DNA of 33,980 nt from Thermoleophilaceae bacterium (GTDB lineage Bacteria > Actinomycetota > Thermoleophilia > Solirubrobacterales > Thermoleophilaceae): the NCBI GenBank assembly GCA_013698335.1, contig JACCVG010000185.1:1-33980 (forward strand), in the 5' to 3' direction. The stretch's first letter is position 1. Each line of letters starts with the position of its first letter. Below the pieces are notes generated by a model. That model had not been told where the DNA came from, ran no database searches, and saw only the letters and a list, made by a program, of their open reading frames with translations. Positions 1 to 8,794 of this stretch are shown piece after piece. Made by a program: the position numbers and the translations under genes.

Positions 1-921
1 GCGCAGGAGCGCGGCGCCGTCCTGTTGGCCCACAACTACCAGCTCCCGGAGATCCAGGACGTAGCCGACTTCGTCGGGGATTCGCTCGGGCTCTCGCGCC
101 AGGCGGCAGCCTCCGGTGCCGATCTGATTGCCTTCTGCGGCGTTCACTTCATGGCCGAGACCGCCGCGATCCTCTGTCCCGCGGCGACCGTGTTGCTACC
201 CGACCTCGACGCCGGCTGCTCACTCGCCGATTCGATCACTGCCGACCAGCTGCGCGCCTGGAAAGGCGAGCATCCCGGGGCGCTGGTCGTCATGTACGTG
301 AACACGACCGCCGAGGTCAAGGCCGAAACCGATTACTGCTGCACCTCCTCGAACGCCGTCCAGGTCGTCGAACACATCTGGCGCGAGCACGGCCCCGACA
401 CCGAGATCCTGTTCGGTCCAGACATGTGGCTCGGGGCCTACGTCGAGCGGGTGACCGGCCGGCGGATGCACGTCTGGGACGGTGAATGCCACGTCCACGC
501 CGGGATCCGCCCCTCCGACATCCGCGACGTGCGCGCAGAGCATCCGGCCGCCGAGTTCATGATCCATCCCGAGTGCGGCTGCACCACCCAGGTGATGGAG
601 TACGTCGCCGCGGGAGACGTCGATCCGGAGCGCACCCACATGCTCTCCACCGGAGGAATGCTGGATTTCGCACGCAGCTCGTCGGCTGAGGAGTTCATCG
701 TCGCCACCGAGACCGGGATGCTCTACCCGCTCGAGCAGGAGAACCCCGGCAAGCGGTTCATTCCCGCAAACCGCCAGGCCTCCTGCCGCTTCATGAAGAT
801 GATCACGTTGCCCAAGTTGCGCGACGCGCTGCGCGAGTGCGCACCCGTTGTCACCGTAGCGCCGGCGATCGCCGAACGCGCGCGCGTGCCGATCGAGCGG
901 ATGGTCTCGATCACCCCGTGA
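1..921 (+). CDS. nadA: Quinolinate synthase NadA (5' end outside window)
   Basis: NadA condenses iminoaspartate with dihydroxyacetone phosphate to quinolinate in de novo NAD synthesis and carries a [4Fe-4S] cluster. The reading frame is open from base 1, so the N-terminus (probably a few tens of residues) is missing; 306 codons plus stop are present. The three cluster cysteines expected for the short NadA type are visible: AGCSLAD (Cys codon 217-219), GECHVH (487-489) and ASCRFM (784-786). Other family motifs include LAHNYQ near the start, CGVHFMAE and HPECGC. The stop codon lies inside the GTGA that starts the next gene, so the two are probably translationally coupled. No nadB or nadC is visible downstream; they may lie upstream of the window. 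Identification is secure. Confidence 0.97.
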   Translation, partial: AQERGAVLLAHNYQLPEIQDVADFVGDSLGLSRQAAASGADLIAFCGVHFMAETAAILCPAATVLLPDLDAGCSLADSITADQLRAWKGEHPGALVVMYVNTTAEVKAETDYCCTSSNAVQVVEHIWREHGPDTEILFGPDMWLGAYVERVTGRRMHVWDGECHVHAGIRPSDIRDVRAEHPAAEFMIHPECGCTTQVMEYVAAGDVDPERTHMLSTGGMLDFARSSSAEEFIVATETGMLYPLEQENPGKRFIPANRQASCRFMKMITLPKLRDALRECAPVVTVAPAIAERARVPIERMVSITP

Positions 922-1682
922 GCGGTGCCGTCCCGCCACGTCTGCGGCGGATCTTCCCGGAACCCGCCGAGCTGACCGTCGAATCGTTTCTCGAGGAGCT
1001 GCTCGCCCGTCGAGCCGACCGTGCCCCGCGCGAGGACCGCCCCTGGCTGGCTCTCAACATGGTTGCCTCTGCGGACGGCAGGGTGGCGCTCGACGGCCGC
1101 AGCGAGGGTCTCAGCGGCTCGGCGGATCGCGCACTCTTCCACGCGCTGCGCGCGACCACGGACGCGGTCCTGTTTGGCGCCAAGACCGCCAACCTCGAGC
1201 GCTACGGACGCATGGTCAAGGATCCAGATCGTCGTGCCTTGCGCGAACGGGCGGGCCTCGCGCCCGAACCCTTGGCGGTCTGTGTCTCCGGTGAGCTCAG
1301 TGTGTCGGCGGAGCTTCCATTGTTCGCCGAGCTGGAGGCGCGGGTCGTTGTCGCGACCCGTGCCCTCGGCCGCCTCGAAGGGGCGCGGGCCGAGGTCGAC
1401 TATCTCCGCCTCGGCGATGCGGGCCTCGAGACCCTGGTGCGCGCGCTTCGCTCCGATCACGGCGTCGAGCACGCCCTCTGCGAGGGCGGCCCCCGCCTCA
1501 GCGCCACGCTGCTCGCCGAGGGTCTCGTCGACGAGTTCTATCTGACGATCGCTCCGCTGCTCGTGGGTTCGCCCCCGTTCCCGGTCGTTCAAGGGCCGCT
1601 GGCACAACCGATCCGGCTCGAGCTGCTCGACAGCATCGAATCGGCCGGAACGGTGTTTCAGCGGTACGGAGTTGCCAGCTAG
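918..1682 (+). CDS. Stand-alone RibD C-terminal (pyrimidine reductase) domain protein
   Basis: A 254-residue protein with the RibD-C / dihydrofolate-reductase fold. In riboflavin synthesis this fold reduces 5-amino-6-ribosylaminouracil 5'-phosphate with NADPH. Visible family features are [13 protein letters not shown] near residue 50, a G-x-x-T region ([16 protein letters not shown]), and [30 protein letters not shown] towards the C-terminus, which covers the nucleotide-binding and substrate loops. There is no N-terminal deaminase domain, so it is not a full bifunctional RibD. It resembles the single-domain actinobacterial reductases (Rv2671 type), for which a dihydrofolate reductase-like activity is also known. 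I chose GTG 918 because it overlaps the nadA stop by 4 nt; the same frame stays open further upstream inside nadA. Substrate is uncertain. Confidence 0.82.
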   Translation: MSGAVPPRLRRIFPEPAELTVESFLEELLARRADRAPREDRPWLALNMVASADGRVALDGRSEGLSGSADRALFHALRATTDAVLFGAKTANLERYGRMVKDPDRRALRERAGLAPEPLAVCVSGELSVSAELPLFAELEARVVVATRALGRLEGARAEVDYLRLGDAGLETLVRALRSDHGVEHALCEGGPRLSATLLAEGLVDEFYLTIAPLLVGSPPFPVVQGPLAQPIRLELLDSIESAGTVFQRYGVAS

Positions 1683-1860
1683 CAAGCCCACACCCGCTGC
1701 CGCCGATCGAGACCTGAAGGTGCAGAATGCGTTGCACCCCTGGGAAAGATCGAATGGACCCGCTACAACCAGATCGATGGCAGCCGGGAACTCCGAGGTC
1801 GCGGCGCTCGCCCAGCAGGGCCAGCAGCGTCGTGCCGAACAGATGAGCGAGCGCTCGCGC

Positions 1861-2634
1861 ATGCGCAGCGGGGAGGTCCCCGTCGTCGAGTTGCGCGACG
1901 TGTCGAAGGTCTACGGCGGGGGCACCGTGGGCCTCGAGCGCGTTTCGCTGGAGATCGGTCGCGGCGAGTTCATCTTCCTCGTGGGGCCGACGGGGTGCGG
2001 TAAGTCGACGTGCCTGCGCCTGCTGATGAAGGAGATCGAGCCTTCCGAGGGCGAGCTCTTCATAGCCGGTCGCTCGCTCAAGGTGATCAAGCGCAATCGC
2101 GTGGCCCACCTGCGCCGCAACATCGGCAACGTCTTCCAGGACTACAAGCTGCTTCCGAATCGGACGGTGGCCGCGAACGTCGCCTACGCGCTCGAGGTCG
2201 TCGGCCAGCCGCGCTCGGAGATCCGCCGCAAGGTCCCCGAGATCATCCGCCTCGTCGGCCTCTCGACCAAGCTCCACAACTACCCCGACGAGCTCTCCGG
2301 GGGCGAGCAGCAGCGCGTCTCGATCGCGCGGGCGTTCGTCAACCATCCGCCACTGCTGCTGGCCGATGAGCCGACCGGCAACCTCGATCCCGAGACCTCG
2401 ATCGGGATCATGCAGCTGCTCTACCGGATCAACCGCACCGGGACGACCGTCGTCGTAGCGACCCACGACCGCGACATGGTGGACAAGATGCGCCGCCGCG
2501 TCGTCGAGCTCTACGAGGGCCGGGTGATCCGCGACGAGCGCTCCGGGCTTTACAGCCCCGACGAGTCGACGAGCGAGTTCGCGATCCGCCTGCGCGGTGA
2601 GTTCGGCATCGGCGCCGAGGGGCACCCCAACTAG
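1861..2634 (+). CDS. ftsE: Cell division ATP-binding protein FtsE
   Basis: ABC-type ATPase that partners with FtsX and regulates peptidoglycan hydrolysis at the septum. From ATG 1861 (257 aa) the motifs are Walker [10 protein letters not shown] at 42-50, Q-loop Q93, signature LSGGEQQR at 145-152, Walker B LLLADE at 165-170 and switch His202. [13 protein letters not shown] is typical of FtsE. The start is ambiguous: in-frame ATG codons at 1843 and 1777 and a TTG at 1672 would add 6, 28 or 63 residues, and none has a clear Shine-Dalgarno. I took the shortest form because homologs start just before the [10 protein letters not shown] strand. A C-terminal extension of about 45 residues follows the H-loop. 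ftsX starts 3 nt after the stop. Confidence 0.95.
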   Translation: MRSGEVPVVELRDVSKVYGGGTVGLERVSLEIGRGEFIFLVGPTGCGKSTCLRLLMKEIEPSEGELFIAGRSLKVIKRNRVAHLRRNIGNVFQDYKLLPNRTVAANVAYALEVVGQPRSEIRRKVPEIIRLVGLSTKLHNYPDELSGGEQQRVSIARAFVNHPPLLLADEPTGNLDPETSIGIMQLLYRINRTGTTVVVATHDRDMVDKMRRRVVELYEGRVIRDERSGLYSPDESTSEFAIRLRGEFGIGAEGHPN

Positions 2635-2637
2635 CCG

Positions 2638-3549
2638 ATGCGCCTCGGCTTCTTCCTCAAGGAGGCGTTCCGCGCGCTGCGCCGCAACGCCGCGCCCAGC
2701 TTCGCCGCGACGATGACGATCCTCGTCACCGCGCTGCTGCTCGGCGTATTCATCCCGATCGTCCAGGCGACGACCGGCGGCGCCAGCCAGGTCCGCGATC
2801 GCGTGCTGCTCGACGTCTACGTCAAGGACGCGGCGACGGAGCCCCAGATCCAGCGGCTTGGAACCGCGCTCAAGAATCTCGACAACGTCGGTGAGGTCGA
2901 GTTCATCTCCAAGGCGACGGCGCTCAAGGCTGAGATGAAGGAACGCGGCTCCGAGGCCTACGAGGTGCTCGGCAACAACCCGCTCCCGGACGCTTTCCGC
3001 GTGACCCCCGACGATCCCGATCGGATCGACGCGCTCGCAGACGCGATCGTCGTCCCGGACTCGGGTGAGAAGCGCGGGTCGATCACGTCGAGCCCGGCGT
3101 TCGCGATCATCGACGAGATCCAGAACAAGGAGGAGGAGACCCAGAAGATCCTCTCAGCTACCGGCGGGATCTTTGTCGGCGCGATTGTCCTGGCGGTGCT
3201 CCTGACGATCGCCTCGGTCGCCCTCGTCGCGAACACGATCCGGCTCTCGGTCTTCGCCCGGCGGCGGGAGATCGAGGTGATGAAGCTGGTCGGCGCGACT
3301 AACTGGTTCATCCGCTGGCCGTTCGTCATCGAGGGCGTCGTCGTCGGCGTGATGGGCGGGATCCTCGCGATCCTCCTGCTCGCGCTCGCGAAGGTGACCG
3401 TCATCGATTCGCTGCAACAGACCTTCGACTTCCTCTCGACGCCGGAGACGCTTGGCTTCCTGCCGCTCTCGCTCGTCCTTTTGTTCGCCTGCGTGGCCGT
3501 CTCGGCGATCGGCTCGGGTCTCACCCTGGGCCGCTTTCTCCGCGTATAG
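2638..3549 (+). CDS. ftsX: Cell division protein FtsX
   Basis: Membrane partner of FtsE; the complex passes ATP hydrolysis across the membrane to wall hydrolases. The 303 residues show the FtsX layout: a cytoplasmic N-terminus (FLKEAFRALRRN), TM1 at about 22-43, an extracellular domain at about 45-172, and three C-terminal TM segments at about 174-199, 228-253 and 272-297. The conserved cytoplasmic loop RRREIEVMKLVGATNWFIRWPF lies between TM2 and TM3. The ATG is 3 nt behind the ftsE stop, so translation is probably coupled. The window contains no NlpC/P60 or M23 hydrolase next to it that would be an obvious activation target; the SLT/VanY fusion at 27786 is 24 kb away. Confidence 0.96.
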   Translation: MRLGFFLKEAFRALRRNAAPSFAATMTILVTALLLGVFIPIVQATTGGASQVRDRVLLDVYVKDAATEPQIQRLGTALKNLDNVGEVEFISKATALKAEMKERGSEAYEVLGNNPLPDAFRVTPDDPDRIDALADAIVVPDSGEKRGSITSSPAFAIIDEIQNKEEETQKILSATGGIFVGAIVLAVLLTIASVALVANTIRLSVFARRREIEVMKLVGATNWFIRWPFVIEGVVVGVMGGILAILLLALAKVTVIDSLQQTFDFLSTPETLGFLPLSLVLLFACVAVSAIGSGLTLGRFLRV

Positions 3550-3593
3550 CGCCTCGCTAACCTGTTCGGGACGCGCCGGCGGCGCTCCGATCC

Positions 3594-4775
3594 ATGCTCA
3601 GCACCGTTCGCGCATTCATCCTCGCGCTGTTCCTAGCGCTGATCGCCTTCGCCGGAGGGCTCTACCTCGGCGGCCATCCCGAACGGCTGCCGAGCGGGCT
3701 GCGCGCGATCTTCGTCGGCGAGGATCGGGCGCTACGAGCCGAGATCGAGGCCGCGATCAACGCTTTCTTCTTCGAGAAGGTCGATCCGGCTTCGCTCGAG
3801 GAGGGCTCTCTGCGAGGGACCGTCGCGGCGCTCGGGGACCCTTTCTCGAACTACTTCTCGCCCGAAGACGCGCGCGGGCTGCGCGACTCGTTGTCGGGCA
3901 ATTTCGACGGGATCGGCGTCGCTATCGACGCCGGAAAGCAGGGTCTCGAGGTGCTCGTCGTCTACGAGGACACGCCCGCGGAGGGCGTCGATATTCAGGT
4001 CGGTGACCTGATCACTGAGGTCGACGGTGAGTCGATCGCGGGGGAGCCGCCGGAAGTTGCGACCGCCAAGATCAAGGGGCCGGCCGGTACCCCGGTCGAG
4101 CTGACGCTGGTCGATCCGAAGACCGGACGCGAGCGAACGGTCAGGCCCAAGCGCGCCAACATCGAGGTCCCCGTGGTCGAGACAAGTGTCGAGGAGGTGG
4201 AGGGCCGCAAGATCGGTGTGATCCAGTTGATCACGTTCTCGGAGGGTGTCCACGCTGACGTCGCCAAGGCCGTCAAGAAGCTCACGCGACTGCACGTCGA
4301 CGGGCTCGTGCTCGACATGCGCGGCAACGGTGGCGGCCTGCTCACCGAGGCGGTGCTCGTCGCGAGCGTCTTCATCGAAGAGGGTGAGATCGTCGCGACG
4401 CGCGGTCGCACCTCGCCCGAGAGGGTCTACGAGGCGCTCGGTACGGCGGTCGACACCGACACGGAGATGGTCGTGCTCGTCGATGGCGGAACCGCGAGCT
4501 CGTCCGAGATCGTCGCCGGTGCGCTTCGCGACAGCGGCCGCGCCGAGGCGATCGTCGGTGAGACGACGTTCGGCAAGGGGGTCTTCCAGGAGATTATTCC
4601 GCTCTCCAACGGGGGGACGGTCAACCTCACCGTCGGCAGCTACTTCCTGCCGCAGGGCGACAACCTCGCCGACGCCGGAATCGAGCCCGAAGTCAAGGCG
4701 GTCGACGACCCGCGCACCGAGCCCGACGAGGCGCTTCCTCGCGCTCTCGACCAGCTTACGTCGAACCTCCCGTGA
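3594..4775 (+). CDS. S41 family C-terminal processing peptidase (CtpA-like)
   Basis: A 393-residue secreted or membrane-anchored serine protease. Residues about 6-26 form an N-terminal hydrophobic segment. A PDZ domain spans roughly 100-190 (GIGVAI, VYEDTPAEG, VGDLITEVDGESI), followed by the tail-protease core. The catalytic Ser-Lys dyad is readable: Ser302 as the first serine of ASSSE, and Lys328 in TFGKG. Proteases of this family trim C-termini of envelope proteins, often ones that control wall hydrolases. Placement straight after ftsEX fits a wall-related role, but the substrate is not known. The gene starts 44 nt after ftsX; a TAACCT hexamer at 3558-3563 could supply an internal promoter. 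The stop overlaps the next start (GTGA). Confidence 0.93.
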   Translation: MLSTVRAFILALFLALIAFAGGLYLGGHPERLPSGLRAIFVGEDRALRAEIEAAINAFFFEKVDPASLEEGSLRGTVAALGDPFSNYFSPEDARGLRDSLSGNFDGIGVAIDAGKQGLEVLVVYEDTPAEGVDIQVGDLITEVDGESIAGEPPEVATAKIKGPAGTPVELTLVDPKTGRERTVRPKRANIEVPVVETSVEEVEGRKIGVIQLITFSEGVHADVAKAVKKLTRLHVDGLVLDMRGNGGGLLTEAVLVASVFIEEGEIVATRGRTSPERVYEALGTAVDTDTEMVVLVDGGTASSSEIVAGALRDSGRAEAIVGETTFGKGVFQEIIPLSNGGTVNLTVGSYFLPQGDNLADAGIEPEVKAVDDPRTEPDEALPRALDQLTSNLP

Positions 4776-6532
4776 GCTCGCGGGCACCGGGCCCCGCCGA
4801 GCCCCGGATTGCGGTCCTCGCGCGGCGCGGCAGGCTTACGGTCGCTGAGCCGGTCTTCGAGCGCGGTGGCGGCCGGGTGGCGCTCGAGGGCCGGGCGCGT
4901 GGTGATGCGCAGCCCGGCGACCTCGTCCTGCTCGGCCGCGGCAAGCGCGGAGTACGGGTCGTGCGACGGGTCGGGCGCGCGTCGGTCACGCGTGACGTGC
5001 TCGAGGGGCTGATGCTCGAGCGAGGGCTGCGGCGGCGATTCCCGACCGGGGTCGAGTCCGAGGCAGCTGAGGTCTCGCACAGCCCCGCTCGTGGGATGGA
5101 CGCCGTCGGGCGGGCCGACCTGCGAGCCCTGCCGACCCTGACGATCGATCCGACCAGTGCACGCGATTTCGACGATGCCATCTCGGCCGAGGCGCTGGGC
5201 GACCGCGTCCGGGTCTGGGTCCACATCGCCGATGTGAGCGCCTACGTCCGGCCCGGCACGGCGCTCGAGAAGGAAACCTTGCGCCGCGCGACCAGCGTCT
5301 ACGTCCCCGGGGCGGTCGAGCCGATGCTCCCGGAAACGCTCTCCAACACCGCTTGCTCGCTGGTGCCCGGCGAGGACAGGCTCGCCGTGAGCGTCGAGCT
5401 GGAGCTGGACGGTGCCGAAGTGCGTTCGGCCGCCTTCACGCGTTCGCTGATCCGCTCTGACGCACGGCTGACCTATGACCAGGTGGACGCCGTCTTCGCG
5501 GGTGCCGAGCGCGCAGCGGACCCGTGGGGCGAGCCGCTCGCGCTGGCGCGCCGGGTGGCGGCCGAGCTGACGCTACGGCGCGAGCAGCGCGGGGCCCTGG
5601 CGATCGAGTCGAGCTCTGAGCCGGCCTTCGGCTTCGACGCCGCCGGGCGGGTCGAATCGGTCGCGCGCGAACGGCAGACGGAATCCCATCGGCTGATCGA
5701 GGCGCTGATGATCCTCGCCAACGAGCAGGTCGCGGGGCTACTCTCCGATCGTCGCCTGGCGACGCTCTACCGGGTCCACGAGCGCCCTGATCCGGCCGCC
5801 GTGGAGGCGCTCGTCGGGAAGCTGGCCTCGCTCTCGGTCCCGACGCCACCGATGCCGCGGTCGATCGCGCCGCAGCAGGCCGCCGAGCTCGTCGGGGAGA
5901 TCAGCGTCATGGTCGCCGAGCACGTTCGATCGAACGGCGGGCGCGGCGCGGCGGCGTTCACCTCGCTCGTGCTCCGCTCGCTCAAGCAGGCCTACTACTC
6001 GCCCCGCAACCTCGGCCACACGGGCCTCCAGAGCACACGCTACTGCCACTTCACCTCGCCGATCCGCCGCTACCCCGACCTCGTCGCACACCGCGCCCTG
6101 CTCGCCGCGATCGGCGCCGACGACGTCGCGCCGCGGGCCGACGCGCTCGAAGAGGCGGCGGCCTGGTCGAGCCAGGTCGAGCGCGACGCGATGCGGATCG
6201 AGCGCTCGGCCGATGACATCTGCCTCGCCTTCCTGCTCGAGCGCTCGCTCGCCGAGCGGGCGCACGACGATCGCGACTTCAACGGCGAGGTCGTCGGGCT
6301 GATCGGGTCGGGGGCGTTCATCCGATTCGGCGCCGAGGGGTTCGAAGGCTTTCTGCCGGTCCGCCGCATGCAGGGCTACTGGACGCTCAACGAGCAGGAG
6401 ACGATCCTCTCGACCGGCAGCCCCGGCGGGACGCTGCGGTTGGGTGATCCGGTTGCGGTCCGGGTCGATCGCGTTGAGCCGCTCCGCGGCCGCACGGACC
6501 TGGTGCTCGCCGAGGATCGACGGGTAGCGTAG
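4772..6532 (+). CDS. rnr: RNase R / RNB-domain 3'-5' exoribonuclease
   Basis: A processive hydrolytic 3'-5' exoribonuclease of the RNase II/R family, 586 aa. Residues about 1-115 form a short N-terminal OB-like region. The RNB catalytic domain starts near 120 with IDPTSARDFDDA, whose metal-binding aspartates are D126, D132, D134 and D135. It continues through HIADVSAYV and the RYCHFTSPIRRYPDLVAHR segment. A C-terminal S1 domain runs from about 505 (FNGEVVGLIGSGAFIRF). It is shorter than E. coli RNase R (813 aa), with no N-terminal helix-turn-helix and no Lys-rich tail. In trans-translation RNase R degrades the nonstop mRNA released by tmRNA-SmpB, and smpB begins 6 nt downstream. RNase II is an alternative name; the neighbourhood favours an RNase R role. 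Confidence 0.92.
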   Translation: MSSRAPGPAEPRIAVLARRGRLTVAEPVFERGGGRVALEGRARGDAQPGDLVLLGRGKRGVRVVRRVGRASVTRDVLEGLMLERGLRRRFPTGVESEAAEVSHSPARGMDAVGRADLRALPTLTIDPTSARDFDDAISAEALGDRVRVWVHIADVSAYVRPGTALEKETLRRATSVYVPGAVEPMLPETLSNTACSLVPGEDRLAVSVELELDGAEVRSAAFTRSLIRSDARLTYDQVDAVFAGAERAADPWGEPLALARRVAAELTLRREQRGALAIESSSEPAFGFDAAGRVESVARERQTESHRLIEALMILANEQVAGLLSDRRLATLYRVHERPDPAAVEALVGKLASLSVPTPPMPRSIAPQQAAELVGEISVMVAEHVRSNGGRGAAAFTSLVLRSLKQAYYSPRNLGHTGLQSTRYCHFTSPIRRYPDLVAHRALLAAIGADDVAPRADALEEAAAWSSQVERDAMRIERSADDICLAFLLERSLAERAHDDRDFNGEVVGLIGSGAFIRFGAEGFEGFLPVRRMQGYWTLNEQETILSTGSPGGTLRLGDPVAVRVDRVEPLRGRTDLVLAEDRRVA

Positions 6533-6538
6533 GCGGCG

Positions 6539-7012
6539 ATGGCCAAGAAGGGCAAACGGAAGGCGGCGCCGGGCGATGTCGCTACCAATCGCCGGGCGTC
6601 GTTCAAGTACACGCTGACCGATCGCTGGGAATGCGGAATGGTGCTCCAGGGCTCCGAGGTCAAGTCGATGCGCGCCGGAGCGGTCCAGCTAAAGGACGCC
6701 TACGCGGCCGTCGACGGTGGCGAGGTGTTTCTCCACAACATGCACGTCGCGCCCTACCCGGCGGCCTCGCGAGAGAACCACGAGCCCGAGCGGGTGCGCA
6801 AGCTGCTGCTCCACGAGCGCGAGATCGAGCGGATCCTCGGGAAGACCAACGAGAAGGGGCTGACGCTGGTGCCGACAAGGGTCTACTTCTCCGGACGCAA
6901 CGCCAAGGTCGAGATCGCGCTGGCGCGCGGCAAGGACCTCTACGACAAGCGGCGTGACCTCAAGGCCAAGGACGCCCGTCGCGAGATCGAACGCGGTCTA
7001 CGTGGGGAGTGA
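6539..7012 (+). CDS. smpB: SsrA-binding protein SmpB
   Basis: SmpB binds the tRNA-like domain of tmRNA and delivers it to ribosomes stalled on nonstop mRNA. At 157 aa it has normal length. It shows the OB-barrel signatures LQGSEVKSMRAG, LKDAYAAVDGGEVFLHNMHVAPY and RKLLLHEREI, then GLTLVPTRVYF and VEIALARGKDLYDKR. The basic C-terminal tail that enters the empty mRNA channel is present (KAKDARREIERGLRGE). It sits 6 nt after the RNase R gene, and its RNA partner ssrA lies 2.5 kb downstream. The last 15 nt overlap the tail-to-tail M50 protease gene on the other strand. Confidence 0.98.
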   Translation: MAKKGKRKAAPGDVATNRRASFKYTLTDRWECGMVLQGSEVKSMRAGAVQLKDAYAAVDGGEVFLHNMHVAPYPAASRENHEPERVRKLLLHEREIERILGKTNEKGLTLVPTRVYFSGRNAKVEIALARGKDLYDKRRDLKAKDARREIERGLRGE

Positions 7013-7873
7013 GCGCGGCAGGTACGTCGCGGTCATCGCGAGGCCGAGCACGACGACCAGGCCGACGTAGCTGAGCGCGACCAGCGCCCGCGTGCGCGGG
7101 GTGACTTCGTTGTAGCGCTTGGACTCCGGAGACTTACGCTCCTTCCAGCGACGGTAGGTCTCAAAGCCGCCCACCAGCACGACCAGCAGCAGGATCGGGT
7201 TCGGGAAGACGAACACCATCCCGATCAGCAGCGCCCAGCCGACGCCCCACATCCAAGGGGTGAGGGCAGCCATCGCGCGGCCGCCGTCGAGCGGCAGCAC
7301 GGGGAGGAGGTTGAAGAGGTTGATCAGGAAGCCGGTGTAGGCGAGCGCCTGGAAGAACACGTTTCCGGTCGCCAGCCAGAGCGCGACCGGTATCAGGCAA
7401 CCGAGCGAGCCGAGAATGGGGCCGGCGAGCCCGACGCGAGCCTCAGCGCCCGCATCCTTCGGCAACTCCTTCATCGCGACGACCGCTCCGAGGAACGGGA
7501 TGAACATCACGGGGCTCGATTTGATCCCCTCCCGCCGCAGCTGGAATACGTGGCCGAGCTCGTGGACGAACAGCAGCGCCACGAAACCGACCGCGAAGCT
7601 CCAGCCCCAGATCAGCGCGTAGGCGGCGACCGACACGAGCGCGCTGGCGGAGGTCGTGAACAGCTTGACCTTCGTCAGGGCGAGCAGGACGAACTTGAGC
7701 TTCGCGCCGAAGTTGAGGATCAGCAGGCCGACGGCCGCCGCGGCGCCCGCGATCCGCTTCCAGGGCGACTTCGGGCGTGCCGGCTCGGGCGAGTAGGTCT
7801 CCGGGTAGTGGCTCTGTGGCCCGTCGGCGGGTTGCGGGCCGACCGTCGCCGGGGTGGGGGAGTGGGATTCCAC
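6998..7873 (-). CDS. M50 / site-2-protease family membrane metallopeptidase
   Basis: A 291-residue integral membrane zinc protease. The N-terminal 38 residues are Pro/Ser-rich and soluble. Several hydrophobic segments follow. HELGH at 104-108 supplies two zinc ligands and the catalytic Glu105. LPLDGGRA (Asp196 in DGGR) supplies the second conserved site of the family, corresponding to the NPDG/LDG motif. Members cut transmembrane substrates such as anti-sigma factors, but no anti-sigma or sigma gene is adjacent, so the substrate is unknown. The reading frame extends well upstream of 7873, but that extension is Arg/Asp-rich antisense to the neighbouring gene. GTG 7873 is therefore preferred, although its GGAAG lies very close to the codon. 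It converges on smpB with a 15-nt overlap. Confidence 0.88.
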   Translation of the reverse strand: MESHSPTPATVGPQPADGPQSHYPETYSPEPARPKSPWKRIAGAAAAVGLLILNFGAKLKFVLLALTKVKLFTTSASALVSVAAYALIWGWSFAVGFVALLFVHELGHVFQLRREGIKSSPVMFIPFLGAVVAMKELPKDAGAEARVGLAGPILGSLGCLIPVALWLATGNVFFQALAYTGFLINLFNLLPVLPLDGGRAMAALTPWMWGVGWALLIGMVFVFPNPILLLVVLVGGFETYRRWKERKSPESKRYNEVTPRTRALVALSYVGLVVVLGLAMTATYLPRSLPT

Positions 7874-7933
7874 GCTTCCAGTGTGGCAATCCCGCACGCC
7901 GGACTGCTCCACGGCGTGGGAGGATGCCTCGCG

Positions 7934-8794
7934 GTGGCCGACGAAAAGCCCCAGACCAGCTCCAAGGCGATTCTCAATCCGCGCTCGTCCGGGACGACGA
8001 CGATCGGCTCGGTGCCGCCCGTCGACCCGCCCGATGGGCCTCGCCGCTCGCCGCTGCGCGAGGGTGGGATCGGAGAGCGACTGCTGGTGGTCCTGACGAT
8101 CCTGCTCACCTTCGGGGCGGCCGCCTACGTCTTCTCTGCCGAGGAGCAGGACGCACTCAGCGATCCGCTGAAGCGCGCCGCCCGCGGCGAGGTCGATTCG
8201 GGAACGGCGATCTCGTTCACGCGCCGGGAGAACATCCGGCGCGCCCTGACGGTGATCGGCGAGACGGCCGCGCCGGGCGCGACGATCGGGACGTTCACGA
8301 TCCGGCCGGATCGGATCGACGTCACGACGATCAACCCGGACGGCCGGACCCAGACCGGCCAGGTCGACCTCGATTACTCGCTCGAGCTGCGCGACTTCTC
8401 GACGAGCGACTACGACGGGCTCGACCGCTCGGAGATCGACCCCGCCGCACCGGCCAAGATCATCGATCGCGCGCAGCGCGCGGCGGGACTGCTCCCGGCC
8501 GACTTCGACTACATGACGATCAGCGCCTATCCGACCGAACTCATCGAGTCCTCCTGGAGCGCCTTCTGGTCCGAGCCGCCGCGCGGCAACGACATCGCCG
8601 CCGCGATCGACGGCAGCGACGTCCGTCCGCTCGGCACGGCGGACGCGGCCGCACGCAAAGCGCAGGCAAAGGCGACGGCGGCCGCCGAACGCGCCCGACG
8701 TGCCGCCGCCAAACAGGCCGAGCTCGCGATCGAGCAGGCGAAGTGCGCCGTCAAGGCGCTCGATGGGGAAGCGCTCGCGCGGTGCTACCGATGA
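7934..8794 (+). CDS. Unknown single-pass membrane protein
   Basis: I do not recognise this 286-residue protein. It starts at GTG 7934, with GGGAGG about 11 nt upstream. Residues 1-47 are Pro/Ser-rich and probably cytoplasmic. One membrane helix spans about 48-68 (LLVVLTILLTFGAAAYVF). An extracytoplasmic domain of about 160 residues follows with repeated Asp/Thr/Ile strands (IGTFTIRPDRIDVTTINPDG). The C-terminus, about 232-272, is an Ala/Arg/Lys-rich helix likely to form a coiled coil, with two cysteines near the end. It is divergent from the M50 protease with only 60 nt between the starts, and overlaps the next gene by 4 nt (ATGA), so 7934-9501 looks like a two-gene operon. No function is proposed. 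Confidence 0.72.
   Translation: MADEKPQTSSKAILNPRSSGTTTIGSVPPVDPPDGPRRSPLREGGIGERLLVVLTILLTFGAAAYVFSAEEQDALSDPLKRAARGEVDSGTAISFTRRENIRRALTVIGETAAPGATIGTFTIRPDRIDVTTINPDGRTQTGQVDLDYSLELRDFSTSDYDGLDRSEIDPAAPAKIIDRAQRAAGLLPADFDYMTISAYPTELIESSWSAFWSEPPRGNDIAAAIDGSDVRPLGTADAAARKAQAKATAAAERARRAAAKQAELAIEQAKCAVKALDGEALARCYR

Noticed and set aside
220-939. Long minus-strand frame opposite nadA (239 codons)
   Set aside because: High GC makes antisense frames long. Its translation is Asp/Gly/Arg-rich with no domain, while the plus strand encodes complete NadA motifs.
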